Notes: generated from the sequence alone by a model not told the origin. A DNA stretch of 64,000 nt from Escherichia boydii (GCA_041890495.1 CP169086.1:1302001-1366000), one strand, 5' to 3'. Positions 43,628 through 53,041 are shown, numbered from the stretch's first letter. Program-made: numbers and translations.

Positions 43628-44971
43628 TCAGAGCAAACCGCAACGCTGTTTGCTGCGGGTTTCAGCCTCCTGGTAGAGCGCAAACTCGTCATACACCGGG
43701 CAGCCGAGCGCGTCTTCAAACGCATCGCGGCTGGCGTTACCGTGGCTGCGGGCCTGGGTTTCGTTCCCGAGATTGGACTGGAAAATCCCGGCGGCGCTGA
43801 CCGGGAGGAAATCTTCGTAGGTGATCGGCTGGGCGACCACCCATCCGCGCTCTATGAGCGGCTGCGGATCGTCTCCCGGCCGAAACGCATGGCGATGCGC
43901 TTCACCCGCAGGCGTCAGACGGTAGCGGAAATACGCCAGCTCCTGACGGCGCATTAACAGTTCACTGTCCGGGAAGGCGCTAAAGATCTCCCGCAGATGC
44001 AGCTGATGCGTCAGGTTATCTTTGCCGGTACCGGCCTGGGAAAGCAGGCTATCGTACAGTTCACGTCCTTTCGGCGTCATCGCCACGCCGCGCTGCTCAA
44101 TCTCACCGAAGCGCGCGGTGTGGGTGCCTTTGTGTTCACCGGCAAACAGCACCGGCTCTTCCAGGGCTTTAAAGCTCGTTTGACGCAATAACACGGGCAC
44201 CTCGCGACGCGGCGGCCCTTCAATCAGAATTTTCGGCTCGATACCGTACTTCGGCATCAGCTCCTGCACCCGGTCAATATCGAGCGTGCGGGGCGTAAGG
44301 TGGTTAATGTGGCAGCCCGGGAAGCAGACCACGTCGGCAATCAGGCGGTGCTCGTTATGCAGCGCCTGATAGGTTTCCTGATCGACCGTCGCGTGACGGT
44401 GCCAGCGGAAGGTTTCCAGCGCTTCCTGCACAAACTCGTGCGCCTGTTCGTCAGTGAACTGCCCTTCTGATTCATACAGATCGAGCAGCGCCAGACAGCG
44501 CGGGGTGAAGATGTTTCGGTGAGAGAGGATTTCCGCCGCACGTTCGCGCAGCGCGACGTTTTCAATCAGCTCAAGGCGCAGCAGCGACGTAAAGATACGG
44601 AACGGATTACGGCACAGCGCCGCATCATCGATCGGGCGAAACGCCGTTGAGTGGACCGGCACCCCCGCCTGAGAGAGATCGTAATAGCTGACCGGGTACA
44701 TCCCCATAATGGCAAACATACGGCGCAGGGTTGAAAGTTCTTGTGCTGTGCCAACGCGGATTGCCCCGTGACGCTCAACGTTCAGGCGAGCAAGCTCATC
44801 GGCGTTAGCCAGTTGTTCATGTAAAAGTGGGTTATTTTCCAGCACCGCCAGGTTTACGTCCGCAACCAGTTCAAGCAAGGTGCCGTACTGCGGAACTTCC
44901 TGCTGGTACATCGCCGACATAGCCTGCGAAAAGTGTTCCCGAATGTCATCAGCCGTGATGGTGTTCGCCAT
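43628..44971 (-). CDS. ydcJ: YdcJ, 2-oxoadipate dioxygenase/decarboxylase family (HglS-like)
   Basis: 447 residues, the E. coli YdcJ length. Contains the family's metal-binding region (NVERHGAIRVGT; FPGCHINHLTPRTLDIDRVQ). Relatives such as HglS are iron(II) enzymes that convert 2-oxoadipate to 2-hydroxyglutarate in lysine breakdown; the E. coli protein's physiological role is not settled. GGAGG precedes the ATG. It lies in the opgD neighbourhood as in E. coli, but the aminotransferase, LysR and esterase genes have come between. Confidence 0.92.
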   Translation of the reverse strand: MANTITADDIREHFSQAMSAMYQQEVPQYGTLLELVADVNLAVLENNPLLHEQLANADELARLNVERHGAIRVGTAQELSTLRRMFAIMGMYPVSYYDLSQAGVPVHSTAFRPIDDAALCRNPFRIFTSLLRLELIENVALRERAAEILSHRNIFTPRCLALLDLYESEGQFTDEQAHEFVQEALETFRWHRHATVDQETYQALHNEHRLIADVVCFPGCHINHLTPRTLDIDRVQELMPKYGIEPKILIEGPPRREVPVLLRQTSFKALEEPVLFAGEHKGTHTARFGEIEQRGVAMTPKGRELYDSLLSQAGTGKDNLTHQLHLREIFSAFPDSELLMRRQELAYFRYRLTPAGEAHRHAFRPGDDPQPLIERGWVVAQPITYEDFLPVSAAGIFQSNLGNETQARSHGNASRDAFEDALGCPVYDEFALYQEAETRSKQRCGLL

Positions 44972-45498
44972 GATGTCATGCCTCCAGTGAATATTACCTG
45001 GAGTGTAGAGAAACCCGTTCCTTCCGGGGGGAAGAATTTCTGATTTGTGATCTTAAGACGACAGTGGTTAAACCGTGTGCTGCTGGCCCCTGAACAGCGC
45101 CGAACGGAACCGCCCTTTCTACCTGAACGCTTTTATCCAGGATTTTCCTTATAATTATTTAGGGTTCCGCTTTCTAGCTATAAAGGAGTATTTTTTGCCT
45201 TTCTACTGACTGCAAATTAACCAATTTGAGCACGCCGTAATTATTCCCTCATCTTTCAAATTTTTAGTTCGAAGTTAGGATTAATCCGAATGGATGTTTT
45301 CAAGTCCTTCCTGCTTATCCATATTTCCATTTTAAGCGAAGCGCAAATTTACAAACATTTAAAAATAACGCAACCGCAAATAGCAAACCGCATTTGACGG
45401 ATGACGCACAGCGACTAGAGTTATTACTCGAACGACGAGTGATACGGAATAATTTCGTATCGTACTGACATAACCAATATATGACTATGAGGTTTAAT
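44972..45498. other. 527-base gap between ydcJ and yciG
   Basis: AT-rich DNA with no convincing gene on either strand. It must carry the divergent promoters of ydcJ and of the yciG stress operon. The last 75 bases contain two adjacent stem-loops described separately. I could not assign a firm -35/-10 pair. Confidence 0.7.
45426..45461 (+). promoter_or_regulatory. tandem stem-loops before yciG
   Basis: ACTCG-AACGA-CGAGT (45426-45440) abuts GATACG-N9-CGTATC (45441-45461). They lie 38 bases before the yciG start and could form a structured leader or operator pair. Confidence 0.45.
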
Positions 45499-45684
45499 AT
45501 GGCAGAGCATCGTGGTGGTTCCGGTAATTTCGCTGAAGACCGTGAAAAAGCATCAGAAGCTGGACGTAAAGGTGGCCAGCACAGCGGTGGTAATTTTAAA
45601 AACGATCCGCAACGCGCATCTGAAGCGGGTAAGAAAGGGGGACAGAACAGTCACGGCGGAGGCCGTAAGTCTGATAACTCCTGA
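45499..45684 (+). CDS. yciG: YciG, KGG-repeat stress protein
   Basis: 61 residues of low complexity. Two KGG units (SEAGRKGGQHSGG and SEAGKKGGQNSHGG) mark the Con-10/YciG family of stress-induced hydrophilic proteins. In E. coli and Salmonella it is RpoS-dependent and aids motility or thermal tolerance. ATG at 45499 is chosen for its GAGG ribosome site and family N-terminus MAEHRGGSGNF. Confidence 0.93.
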   Translation: MAEHRGGSGNFAEDREKASEAGRKGGQHSGGNFKNDPQRASEAGKKGGQNSHGGGRKSDNS

Positions 45685-45778
45685 TCTTATTTAGTACTCT
45701 TTTAATAAAACCAGAGAGCATGCTGCGGGCTGAATAGCTCGCAGTACCCTTTCTTTATTTTACCGGAGCGTAATTATT

Positions 45779-46273
45779 ATGAATATGAAAAGTGTTGAGG
45801 ATGTATTTATTCATCTTCTGTCGGATACCTACAGCGCAGAAAAGCAGCTTACCCGCGCGCTGAGCAAGCTCGCCCGCGCCGCGTCCAGCGAGAAGCTGAG
45901 CGCAGCCTTTACCGCACACCTGGAAGAGACGCAGGGGCAGATTGAACGTATTGACCAGATCGTCGAGCAGGAAGACGGTATTAAGATCAAACGCATGAAG
46001 TGCGTGGCGATGGAAGGCTTAATTGAAGAAGCCAACGAAGTTATCGAGAGCACGGAAAAAAATGAAGTGCGTGATGCCGCGTTAATTGCCGCTGCACAAA
46101 AAGTTGAGCATTACGAAATAGCCAGCTACGGTACCCTTGCCACATTAGCAGAACAACTGGGCTATAAAAAAGCCGTTAAACTTCTTGCCGAAACGCTGGA
46201 AGAAGAAAAAGAGACCGACCTTAAACTCACCGACCTGGCCGTTGGAAATATTAACCAAAAAGCGCAGAAATGA
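45779..46273 (+). CDS. yciF: YciF, ferritin-like DUF892 protein
   Basis: 164 residues, all-helical, with ferritin-like di-metal candidates (HLEETQGQIERID; EHYEIASYGTL). Stress-induced; E. coli YciF crystallised as a diiron-type dimer with unknown activity. A GC-rich hairpin (CTGCGGGCT/AGCTCGCAG, 45723-45744) lies between yciG and this gene and may set relative levels. Confidence 0.93.
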   Translation: MNMKSVEDVFIHLLSDTYSAEKQLTRALSKLARAASSEKLSAAFTAHLEETQGQIERIDQIVEQEDGIKIKRMKCVAMEGLIEEANEVIESTEKNEVRDAALIAAAQKVEHYEIASYGTLATLAEQLGYKKAVKLLAETLEEEKETDLKLTDLAVGNINQKAQK

Positions 46274-46296
46274 CGCAATAACACAGGTTAAATAAA

Positions 46297-46500
46297 ATGA
46301 GCATCAGTCCCAGGACAATTAAACGGTGCCATTTAACGGCAGCCATAATATGGTTCATTCTCGCTATCCCTTCCGTAATATGGTGGAAGAACAGCGTGCT
46401 TTGGGTCATTATCATCAGTATTTACGCCAATATTGTCGGCCATTTATCTGGCTACAGCGCCGCACGTGCCGATCAGGCTGCTGAAAGTGAGACCAAATAA
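46297..46500 (+). CDS. small two-span membrane protein in the yci operon
   Basis: 67 residues, not recognised. Two hydrophobic stretches (LTAAIIWFILAIPSVIWW and VLWVIIISIYANIVGHLSGY) predict two membrane spans, with a short charged C-terminus. It lies between yciF (23 bases) and yciE (25 bases), so it is cotranscribed. The ribosome site is weak (GGTTAAATAA), which lowers certainty. Confidence 0.7.
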   Translation: MSISPRTIKRCHLTAAIIWFILAIPSVIWWKNSVLWVIIISIYANIVGHLSGYSAARADQAAESETK

Positions 46501-46525
46501 GCGAACCCCTAATGAGGATACAATG

Positions 46526-47032
46526 ATGAATCACGTAGAACACTACCATGACTGGCTACGCGATGCCCATGCGATGGAAAAGCAAGCCGAATCAATGCTG
46601 GAATCCATGGCCAGCCGTATCGATAATTATCCTGATGTTCGCGCCAGAATTGAACAGCATATTAATGAGACAAAACGGCAAATTACATTGCTGGAGGAAA
46701 TCCTCGATCGTAATGATATTTCTCGTTCGGTCTTAAAAGACTCAATGAGCAAAATGGCGGCGCTGGGTCAATCCATCGGCGGCATGTTCCCTTCTGATGA
46801 GATCGTTAAAGGCTCAATCAGCGGCTATGTCTTCGAACAGTTTGAAATCGCCTGCTATACCTCCCTGCTGGCAGCGGCCAAAAAAGCCGGGGACACCGCT
46901 TCGATACCCGCTATTGAGACGATCCTCGCAGAAGAACGTGAAATGGCCGACTGGCTGATTCGCCATATCCCGCAAACGACGGAACAGTTCCTGCTGCGTT
47001 CAGACGCATCGGGTGTCGAAGCGAAAAAATAA
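46526..47032 (+). CDS. yciE: YciE, ferritin-like DUF892 protein
   Basis: 168 residues, the E. coli length, from the ATG at 46526 (AGGA seven bases upstream; an ATG at 46523 is adjacent). Opens HYHDWLRDAHAMEKQAESML and keeps GYVFEQFEIACYTSL with carboxylates typical of DUF892. A paralogue-like partner of YciF in the RpoS-controlled stress operon. Confidence 0.93.
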   Translation: MNHVEHYHDWLRDAHAMEKQAESMLESMASRIDNYPDVRARIEQHINETKRQITLLEEILDRNDISRSVLKDSMSKMAALGQSIGGMFPSDEIVKGSISGYVFEQFEIACYTSLLAAAKKAGDTASIPAIETILAEEREMADWLIRHIPQTTEQFLLRSDASGVEAKK

Positions 47033-47049
47033 TCCACAGGAGAGTGCCT

Positions 47050-47922
47050 ATGTTTCGACACGTCAAGCAGCTGCAATATACGGTTCGCGTCGCCGAACCC
47101 AACCCTGGCCTTGCCAACCTTTTACTGGAACAGTTTGGCGGGCCGCAGGGCGAACTGGCCGCCGCCTGCCGGTACTTTACGCAAGGGCTGAGCGATGACG
47201 ATCCGGGCCGCAAGGATATGCTGATGGATATCGCGACCGAGGAGCTAAGCCATCTCGAAATCATCGGTACCCTGGTCGGCATGCTGAATAAAGGTGCCAA
47301 AGGCGCGCTGGCGGAAGGGGTCGAAAATGAGGCTGAACTGTATCGGTCCATGACCGAAAACGGCAATGACAGCCACATCACCTCCCTGCTCTACGGCGGC
47401 GGTACCCCGCTCACCAACTCGGCGGGCGTGCCCTGGACGGCGGCCTACGTCGACACCATCGGCGAGCCGACGGCGGACCTGCGCTCAAACGTGGCGGCCG
47501 AGGCCAGAGCGAAAATCATCTATGAACGGCTGATCAACGTGACCGACGATCCCGGTGTTAAGGACGCGCTGGCGTTTCTGATGACGCGTGAGGCGGCGCA
47601 TCAGCTCTCCTTTGAGAAGGCGCTGCAGTCCATCCGTAATAATTTCCCGCCGGGAAAACTGCCGCCAATCGAGGAATTCACCAACAAGTACTACAATATG
47701 TTTGAAGGTGGAGAGGTTCGCGGAAGCTGGAACAGCGATAAACATTTCGATTACGTTGAGTCCCCCCAGCCTGCGGTGGACGGCGGCGATGGCAGTGCCA
47801 GCGTAACGCTCACGACCGAACAGGCAACCCTGGTCAAGGCGATGTCTGCCCGCACTAAATCCGATCCACATTCCGATCCGCTGACCGGCGCCGAGCTGGG
47901 TGCCGGTAAGACTAAACCGTAA
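47050..47922 (+). CDS. katN: non-haem manganese catalase KatN
   Basis: 290 residues. Ferritin-like dimanganese site suggested by the CRYFTQGLS helix, EELSHLEII (E-x-x-H) and MTREAAHQLSFEKAL (E-x-x-H). It dismutates hydrogen peroxide in the cytoplasm. ATG at 47050 is five bases after GGAGAG. It completes yciGFE-katN, an order known from Salmonella where it is RpoS-dependent; E. coli K-12 lacks katN. Confidence 0.95.
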   Translation: MFRHVKQLQYTVRVAEPNPGLANLLLEQFGGPQGELAAACRYFTQGLSDDDPGRKDMLMDIATEELSHLEIIGTLVGMLNKGAKGALAEGVENEAELYRSMTENGNDSHITSLLYGGGTPLTNSAGVPWTAAYVDTIGEPTADLRSNVAAEARAKIIYERLINVTDDPGVKDALAFLMTREAAHQLSFEKALQSIRNNFPPGKLPPIEEFTNKYYNMFEGGEVRGSWNSDKHFDYVESPQPAVDGGDGSASVTLTTEQATLVKAMSARTKSDPHSDPLTGAELGAGKTKP

Positions 47923-47928
47923 TCGGTT

Positions 47929-47955
47929 TGCCGGGCAGCACTGAACTGCCCGGCA
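47929..47955 (+). terminator. hairpin between katN and cioA
   Basis: TGCCGGGCAG-N7-CTGCCCGGCA is a ten-base perfect stem without a following T-run. It may stabilise the upstream mRNA or attenuate readthrough into cioA. Confidence 0.5.
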
Positions 47956-47989
47956 ATTCGCGTGCCCCATCGTCTCAGAGGTACGGACC

Positions 47990-49393
47990 ATGTTCGAACT
48001 CGATGCATTTCATCTGGCCAGAATTCAGTTCGCTTTTACCGTCTCGTTCCACATCCTGTTTCCCGCGATCACCATCGGTCTCGCCAGCTATCTGGTGGTA
48101 CTGGAGGGCATGTGGCTGCGCACCAAAAACGACGTCTGGCGATCGCTATACCATTTCTGGCTAAAGATATTTGCCGTTAACTTCGGCATGGGCGTCGTTT
48201 CCGGGCTGGTGATGGCGTACCAGTTTGGCACCAACTGGAGCGGGTTCTCCCAGTTCGCAGGCAGCATTACCGGCCCGCTTCTGACCTATGAGGTCTTAAC
48301 CGCCTTCTTCCTGGAGGCCGGATTCCTCGGCGTCATGATGTTCGGCTGGAATAAGGTCGGTCCGGGCCTGCATTTCTTTTCGACCTGCATGGTGGCGCTC
48401 GGCACGCTGATGTCGACCTTCTGGATCCTTGCCTCAAACAGCTGGATGCACACGCCGCAGGGTTTTACTATCGAAAACGGGCAGGTGATCCCGCAGGACT
48501 GGCTGGCCATCGTCTTTAACCCCTCCTTCCCTTACCGTCTTATTCATATGGCTATCGCCGCGTTTCTGAGCAGCGCGCTGTTTGTCGGCGCTTCGGGCGC
48601 ATGGCATCTGCTGCGCGGTAACGATACGCCCGCCGTTCGCACCATGTTTTCGATGGCGATGTGGATGGCGCTGCTGGTCGCCCCCATTCAGGCGGTGGTG
48701 GGCGATATGCACGGCCTGAACACGCTTGAGCATCAGCCGGCAAAAATTGCCGCCATTGAGGGTCACTGGGAAAATCCCCCCGGCGAGGCCACCCCGCTGT
48801 TGCTGTTTGGCCTGCCGGATATGGAGGAGGAGCGCACCAAATACGGACTGGAAATCCCCGCGCTCGGCAGCCTGATCCTGACGCACAGCCTGGACAAGCA
48901 GGTCCCCGCGCTGAAAGACTTTCCGAAAGAGGATCGCCCAAACTCGACCATCGTTTTCTGGTCGTTCCGCGTGATGGTCGGGATGGGACTGCTGATGATT
49001 ACCCTTGGTCTTATCAGCGTCTGGCTGCGCTATCGCCATCGACTTTACCACTCGCGCCCGTTCCACTGGTTTGCCCTGTGCATGGGGCCAGCCGGGCTGC
49101 TGGCGCTGCTCGCCGGCTGGGTGACTACCGAAGTGGGACGTCAGCCATGGGTCGTCTATGGCTACCTGCGCACCATCGACGCGGTATCGCTGCACAGCAC
49201 GCTGCAGATGAGCATCAGCCTGCTGGCGTTCTTTGTCGTCTACTCGTCCGTGTTTGGCGTGGGCTATGTTTACCTCATCCGGCTGATTAAGAAAGGGCCG
49301 CAGCCTGTCGATACGCTGACGTCAAACACTTCGGGCACGCCAGCCCGTCCGCTGTCTGCCGCTGAGTCTGTTCCGGAAGAGGAGAGAATCTGA
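47990..49393 (+). CDS. cioA: cyanide-insensitive quinol oxidase subunit I (CioA, cytochrome bd family)
   Basis: 467 residues, nine predicted spans. Haem ligands are visible: His21 in SFHILFPAITIG, the later His in FPYRLIHMAIAAF, and Met in SLHSTLQMSISLLA. The quinol loop after GDMHGLNTLEHQPAKIAA is short, the CioA rather than CydA type. It oxidises quinol and reduces oxygen with little cyanide or sulfide sensitivity. Overlaps cioB by one base (TGATG). Confidence 0.92.
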   Translation: MFELDAFHLARIQFAFTVSFHILFPAITIGLASYLVVLEGMWLRTKNDVWRSLYHFWLKIFAVNFGMGVVSGLVMAYQFGTNWSGFSQFAGSITGPLLTYEVLTAFFLEAGFLGVMMFGWNKVGPGLHFFSTCMVALGTLMSTFWILASNSWMHTPQGFTIENGQVIPQDWLAIVFNPSFPYRLIHMAIAAFLSSALFVGASGAWHLLRGNDTPAVRTMFSMAMWMALLVAPIQAVVGDMHGLNTLEHQPAKIAAIEGHWENPPGEATPLLLFGLPDMEEERTKYGLEIPALGSLILTHSLDKQVPALKDFPKEDRPNSTIVFWSFRVMVGMGLLMITLGLISVWLRYRHRLYHSRPFHWFALCMGPAGLLALLAGWVTTEVGRQPWVVYGYLRTIDAVSLHSTLQMSISLLAFFVVYSSVFGVGYVYLIRLIKKGPQPVDTLTSNTSGTPARPLSAAESVPEEERI

Positions 49394-50403
49394 TGGGCAT
49401 CGATATCTCAGTTATCTGGTTTGCCATCATCGTCTTTGCCACGCTGATGTACATCATCATGGATGGCTTTGATTTGGGCATCGGCCTGCTGTTTAACTTC
49501 GTGGGCGATGCGAAAGAGCGCGATGTGATGGTCAACAGCGTAGCGCCCGTCTGGGACGGCAACGAGACCTGGCTGGTGCTCGGCGGCGCGGGTCTTTTCG
49601 GCGCGTTTCCGCTGGCCTATGCGGTCATTATTGATGCGCTGACGATCCCCCTCACCGCGATGCTGATTGGCCTCATCTTTCGCGGCGTCGCCTTTGAGTT
49701 CCGCTTCAAAGCCACGCCGTCGCACCGCAAATTCTGGGACTACTCCTTTGCAGGCGGCTCTCTGCTCGCTACCTTCAGCCAGGGCGTGGTGGTGGGCGCC
49801 GTGATCAACGGCTTTGACGTGGAGGGCCGACGTTTTGTCGGCTCCGCGCTGGACTGGCTCACCCCCTTTAACCTCTTCTGCGGCATCGGTCTGGTCGTCG
49901 CCTACACGCTTCTGGGCACCACCTGGCTCATTATGAAAAGCGAAGGCGCGCTGCAGGTCCGCATGCGCGAACTGACCCGCCACGTGCTGCTGGCGCTGAT
50001 GGTGGTTATCGCGGTGGTCAGCGTCTGGACGCCGCTCGGCTGGCAGTACGTCGCCGACCGCTGGTTTACCTTACCCAACTTCTTCTGGTTCCTGCCGGTT
50101 CCTCTGCTGGTCGGGATCTTCAGCGTGCTGATCTGGCGCCTGACCCGCAATCCGGCCAGCCACGCGCGCCCTTTCCTGCTGACGCTGGGGCTTATTTTCC
50201 TCGGGTTTAGCGGGCTGGGCATCAGCCTCTGGCCGAACATAATTCCGCCGCGCATCACCCTGTGGGAAGCCGCGGCACCGCCTGCCAGCCAGCTGTTTAT
50301 GCTGGTAGGCACGTTGCTGATTATTCCGGTGATCCTGGTGTACACCGCCTGGAGCTACTACGTCTTCCGGGGCAAGGTTTCGGATACTGAAGGCTATCAC
50401 TGA
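49393..50403 (+). CDS. cioB: cyanide-insensitive quinol oxidase subunit II (CioB)
   Basis: 336 residues, eight predicted spans, CydB family; FATLMYIIMDGFDLGIGLLF and VWDGNETWLVLGGAGLFGAFP are diagnostic. Forms the bd-type oxidase with CioA. No CydX-like small ORF follows; the next start (GH13 enzyme) is eight bases on. Confidence 0.93.
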   Translation: MGIDISVIWFAIIVFATLMYIIMDGFDLGIGLLFNFVGDAKERDVMVNSVAPVWDGNETWLVLGGAGLFGAFPLAYAVIIDALTIPLTAMLIGLIFRGVAFEFRFKATPSHRKFWDYSFAGGSLLATFSQGVVVGAVINGFDVEGRRFVGSALDWLTPFNLFCGIGLVVAYTLLGTTWLIMKSEGALQVRMRELTRHVLLALMVVIAVVSVWTPLGWQYVADRWFTLPNFFWFLPVPLLVGIFSVLIWRLTRNPASHARPFLLTLGLIFLGFSGLGISLWPNIIPPRITLWEAAAPPASQLFMLVGTLLIIPVILVYTAWSYYVFRGKVSDTEGYH

Positions 50404-50411
50404 GGAACGCT

Positions 50412-52037
50412 ATGACGGACTGGCATACACGAGCCATTATTTACCAGATTGATACCGCACTCTTTTATGATTTGAACGGCGATGGCTGCGGGGACATCGC
50501 CGGGATAGCGGCCAAGCTGCGCTACATTCGCCGGATGGGGGCGACGGTTATCTGGATCACCCCGTTTTACCTCACGCCCTTTCTCGATGAAGGCTATGAC
50601 GTCAGCGATCATCTTCAGGTGGACCCCCGCTTCGGAAAGCTGGCCGATATCATTGCCCTTATCGAACAGGCCCGCGAGCTGGGCATGCAGGTCATTATCG
50701 AGCTGCTAATCCAGCACACCTCCGACGCGCATCCCTGGTTCCAGCAGGCCCGCCGCAACCCGGCGTCACCCTATCGTGATTATTACCTCTGGTCGGATAG
50801 CGACGAGGACGATACGCACCCCATGTTCCCCGGCGTGGAGAAGAGCATCTGGAGCTGGGACGACGAGGCGGGACAATACTACCGGCACATGTTCTATCGC
50901 CACGAGCCGGATCTGAACCTCACCTCGCCCGCGGTGCTGAAAGAGATTGAGAATATCATCCTCTTCTGGCTCAAGCTGGGCGTGTCGGGGTTCCGCCTCG
51001 ATGCCGCGTCCCACCTCACCACGCAGGCGGGAAACGGTGATGAAAAAAAGGGGCTCTGGATCCTCGAACACATGCGGCGTCTTATCGAAGAGCATAATCC
51101 GGAGGCGATCCTGCTGGGTGAGGTGGACGTCGAGGTGGAGGCCTATCAGGACTACTTCGGCAATAACGATCGCCTGAATCTGGTGCTCAATTTCTGGCTC
51201 AACAAGTATTTCTACGTCAGCCTGGCCCGCAAAAGCGCCCGCCCGCTGCGCAAGGCGGTGAAAAAGATGATCGTCCCGCCTGACTCCTGCTGTTTTGCCA
51301 ACTGGCTGCGCAATCACGACGAGCTGGATCTGGAAGGCATCAGCCAGAAAGACAAACAGTTTGTCCTCGATACCTTCGCCCCTGATGAGGAGATGAACGT
51401 CTATCAGCGCGGGATCCGCCGCCGCCTGGCGCCGATGCTCAATGGCGATAGGAAGCGGCTGGCATTCTGTCATGCGGTGCTGTTTTCCCTGCCGGGTGTT
51501 CCGGTGATGCGCTACGGCGACGAGATCGGCATGGGTGATGACCTCGATCTGGAGGAGCGCTACGCCGTCCGCACGCCGATGCAGTGGGCGGGATCGCAAG
51601 GGGGCGGTTTCTCAGCGGCCGATCCGGGCAAATTTATTGCGCCGATTATCGACCACGGCCCTTATCGCTATCAGAAAATCAACGTCGCCGATTCGCTGCT
51701 CCACCGCAACTCGCTCCTGCACCGGATCATTGATATCGCCAATACCCGCTCGGAGTTTCCCGAAATCGCCGTTGCGCCCTTTCGGCTCCTCACGATCGAT
51801 AGTGACGCGGTGCTGGGGATCTATTACGAAACCGAAGAACGCAGCATCCTGACCTTTGTTAACTTCAGCGACCAGCAGGTACGGTTCACCGTCAAGGGGA
51901 TCCGCAACGCCACCTGGACCGCCTGTCTCGCGGACAAACGCTACGATGACGCGCTGGTTTGCGGTAAAACCGTTGAGCTCAGCCTTGGCGGCTACGGCTA
52001 TCGCTGGTTCTGGACGCACCGCAGCGCGCTGCGCTGA
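50412..52037 (+). CDS. GH13 alpha-amylase/trehalose synthase-like enzyme
   Basis: 541 residues: TIM barrel plus a short C-terminal beta domain. The catalytic Asp (GFRLDAASHL), general acid Glu (ILLGEVDVEV) and third acid (NHDELD) are present, and the layout is like trehalose synthase (maltose-trehalose isomerase). Conserved region I, normally D-x-x-x-N-H, reads ELLIQH, with Asp to Glu and Asn to Gln; these two changes could alter specificity. Starts eight bases after cioB, so it shares that transcript, an unusual link between respiration and sugar stress. Confidence 0.85.
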   Translation: MTDWHTRAIIYQIDTALFYDLNGDGCGDIAGIAAKLRYIRRMGATVIWITPFYLTPFLDEGYDVSDHLQVDPRFGKLADIIALIEQARELGMQVIIELLIQHTSDAHPWFQQARRNPASPYRDYYLWSDSDEDDTHPMFPGVEKSIWSWDDEAGQYYRHMFYRHEPDLNLTSPAVLKEIENIILFWLKLGVSGFRLDAASHLTTQAGNGDEKKGLWILEHMRRLIEEHNPEAILLGEVDVEVEAYQDYFGNNDRLNLVLNFWLNKYFYVSLARKSARPLRKAVKKMIVPPDSCCFANWLRNHDELDLEGISQKDKQFVLDTFAPDEEMNVYQRGIRRRLAPMLNGDRKRLAFCHAVLFSLPGVPVMRYGDEIGMGDDLDLEERYAVRTPMQWAGSQGGGFSAADPGKFIAPIIDHGPYRYQKINVADSLLHRNSLLHRIIDIANTRSEFPEIAVAPFRLLTIDSDAVLGIYYETEERSILTFVNFSDQQVRFTVKGIRNATWTACLADKRYDDALVCGKTVELSLGGYGYRWFWTHRSALR

Positions 52038-53024
52038 TTACGGTTTCCGGCGGGTTAGCAAACGCGTTAATACAAGCCCCGCCACCGCCAGCCCCCCTAA
52101 CGCCACTTTGCCCGGCATACCGGAGGTCACGGACGTCGCGCGGGTTTTCGCTTCGTCAGTGAAACGGCCATGGATTTTGTGCAGGTCGTTAACCGGCTGG
52201 TCAAGATAGTCCCGGCGGTCCGGCGCGTTCAGATCGTCGGTCATCTGACCTTCCCAGGCTTTCTTCACCATCAGCCGGTCCAGAAAGCCCGGGAAGAGGA
52301 ACTGCCCGACAATCGACTGAATGGTGCTGCTGCCAACCCAAAGCTCGCGCACCGGCTTTTGCGCCACCCTGAAGATGGCGCTGGCGGCGACTTCTGGCTC
52401 GAAAACCGGCGGCACCGGGCGCATGGCCCAGGCGAACTTGTTCCTTGCCCATTCAAACTGCGGCGTGTTAAGCCCCGGCATCTGCACCATCGAAAGCTGA
52501 ACGCGGCTGTTCTCATGCATCAGCTCGGTACGCACCGCATCGGTAAACCCGCGGATCGCCGCTTTGGCCCCGCAGTAGGCGGACTGCAGGGGTATGGAAC
52601 GGTAGGCCAGCGCGGACCCTACCTGGATAATCACGCCCCTGTCGCGCGGAACCATAAGCTCCAGCGCCGCGCGGGTACCGTTCACGTAGCCGAGGTAGGT
52701 CACCTCAGTCACGCGCCGAAACTCGTCCGGCGTAAGGGTGCGAAACGGCGCCAGCACGGCCCCCATGGCATTATTCACCCAGACATCAATCGCACCGAGG
52801 CGATACTCAATCTCGTTAGCAGCCTCCACCACCGCCTGACTGTCGGCAACGTCCGCCTGTACGGCGTGTGCATTTACGCCGAAGCGGCGCAACTCTTCCT
52901 GGGTAGAATGCAGGCTTGCTTCATCGCGGGCGATGAGGCCGACATCGTAACCTGCTTTAGCAAAGTGCAGCGCCGTGGCTTTTCCCACGCCCGCCGTCCC
53001 ACCGGTAATCACTATGACAGCCAT
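52038..53024 (-). CDS. SDR-family oxidoreductase with C-terminal membrane tail
   Basis: 328 residues. Rossmann motif TGGTAGVGKATALHFA, NNAMG loop, catalytic Ser and Y-x-x-x-K (GSALAYRSIPLQSAYCGAKAA). After the ~270-residue SDR core comes a linker and a hydrophobic end (VALGGLAVAGLVLTRLLTRRK), suggesting membrane attachment. Substrate unknown. Its stop abuts the convergent GH13 gene, and it lies 17 bases after ydeJ on the same strand. Confidence 0.88.
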   Translation of the reverse strand: MAVIVITGGTAGVGKATALHFAKAGYDVGLIARDEASLHSTQEELRRFGVNAHAVQADVADSQAVVEAANEIEYRLGAIDVWVNNAMGAVLAPFRTLTPDEFRRVTEVTYLGYVNGTRAALELMVPRDRGVIIQVGSALAYRSIPLQSAYCGAKAAIRGFTDAVRTELMHENSRVQLSMVQMPGLNTPQFEWARNKFAWAMRPVPPVFEPEVAASAIFRVAQKPVRELWVGSSTIQSIVGQFLFPGFLDRLMVKKAWEGQMTDDLNAPDRRDYLDQPVNDLHKIHGRFTDEAKTRATSVTSGMPGKVALGGLAVAGLVLTRLLTRRKP

Positions 53025-53041
53025 AGAACCTCCACGTGAGT

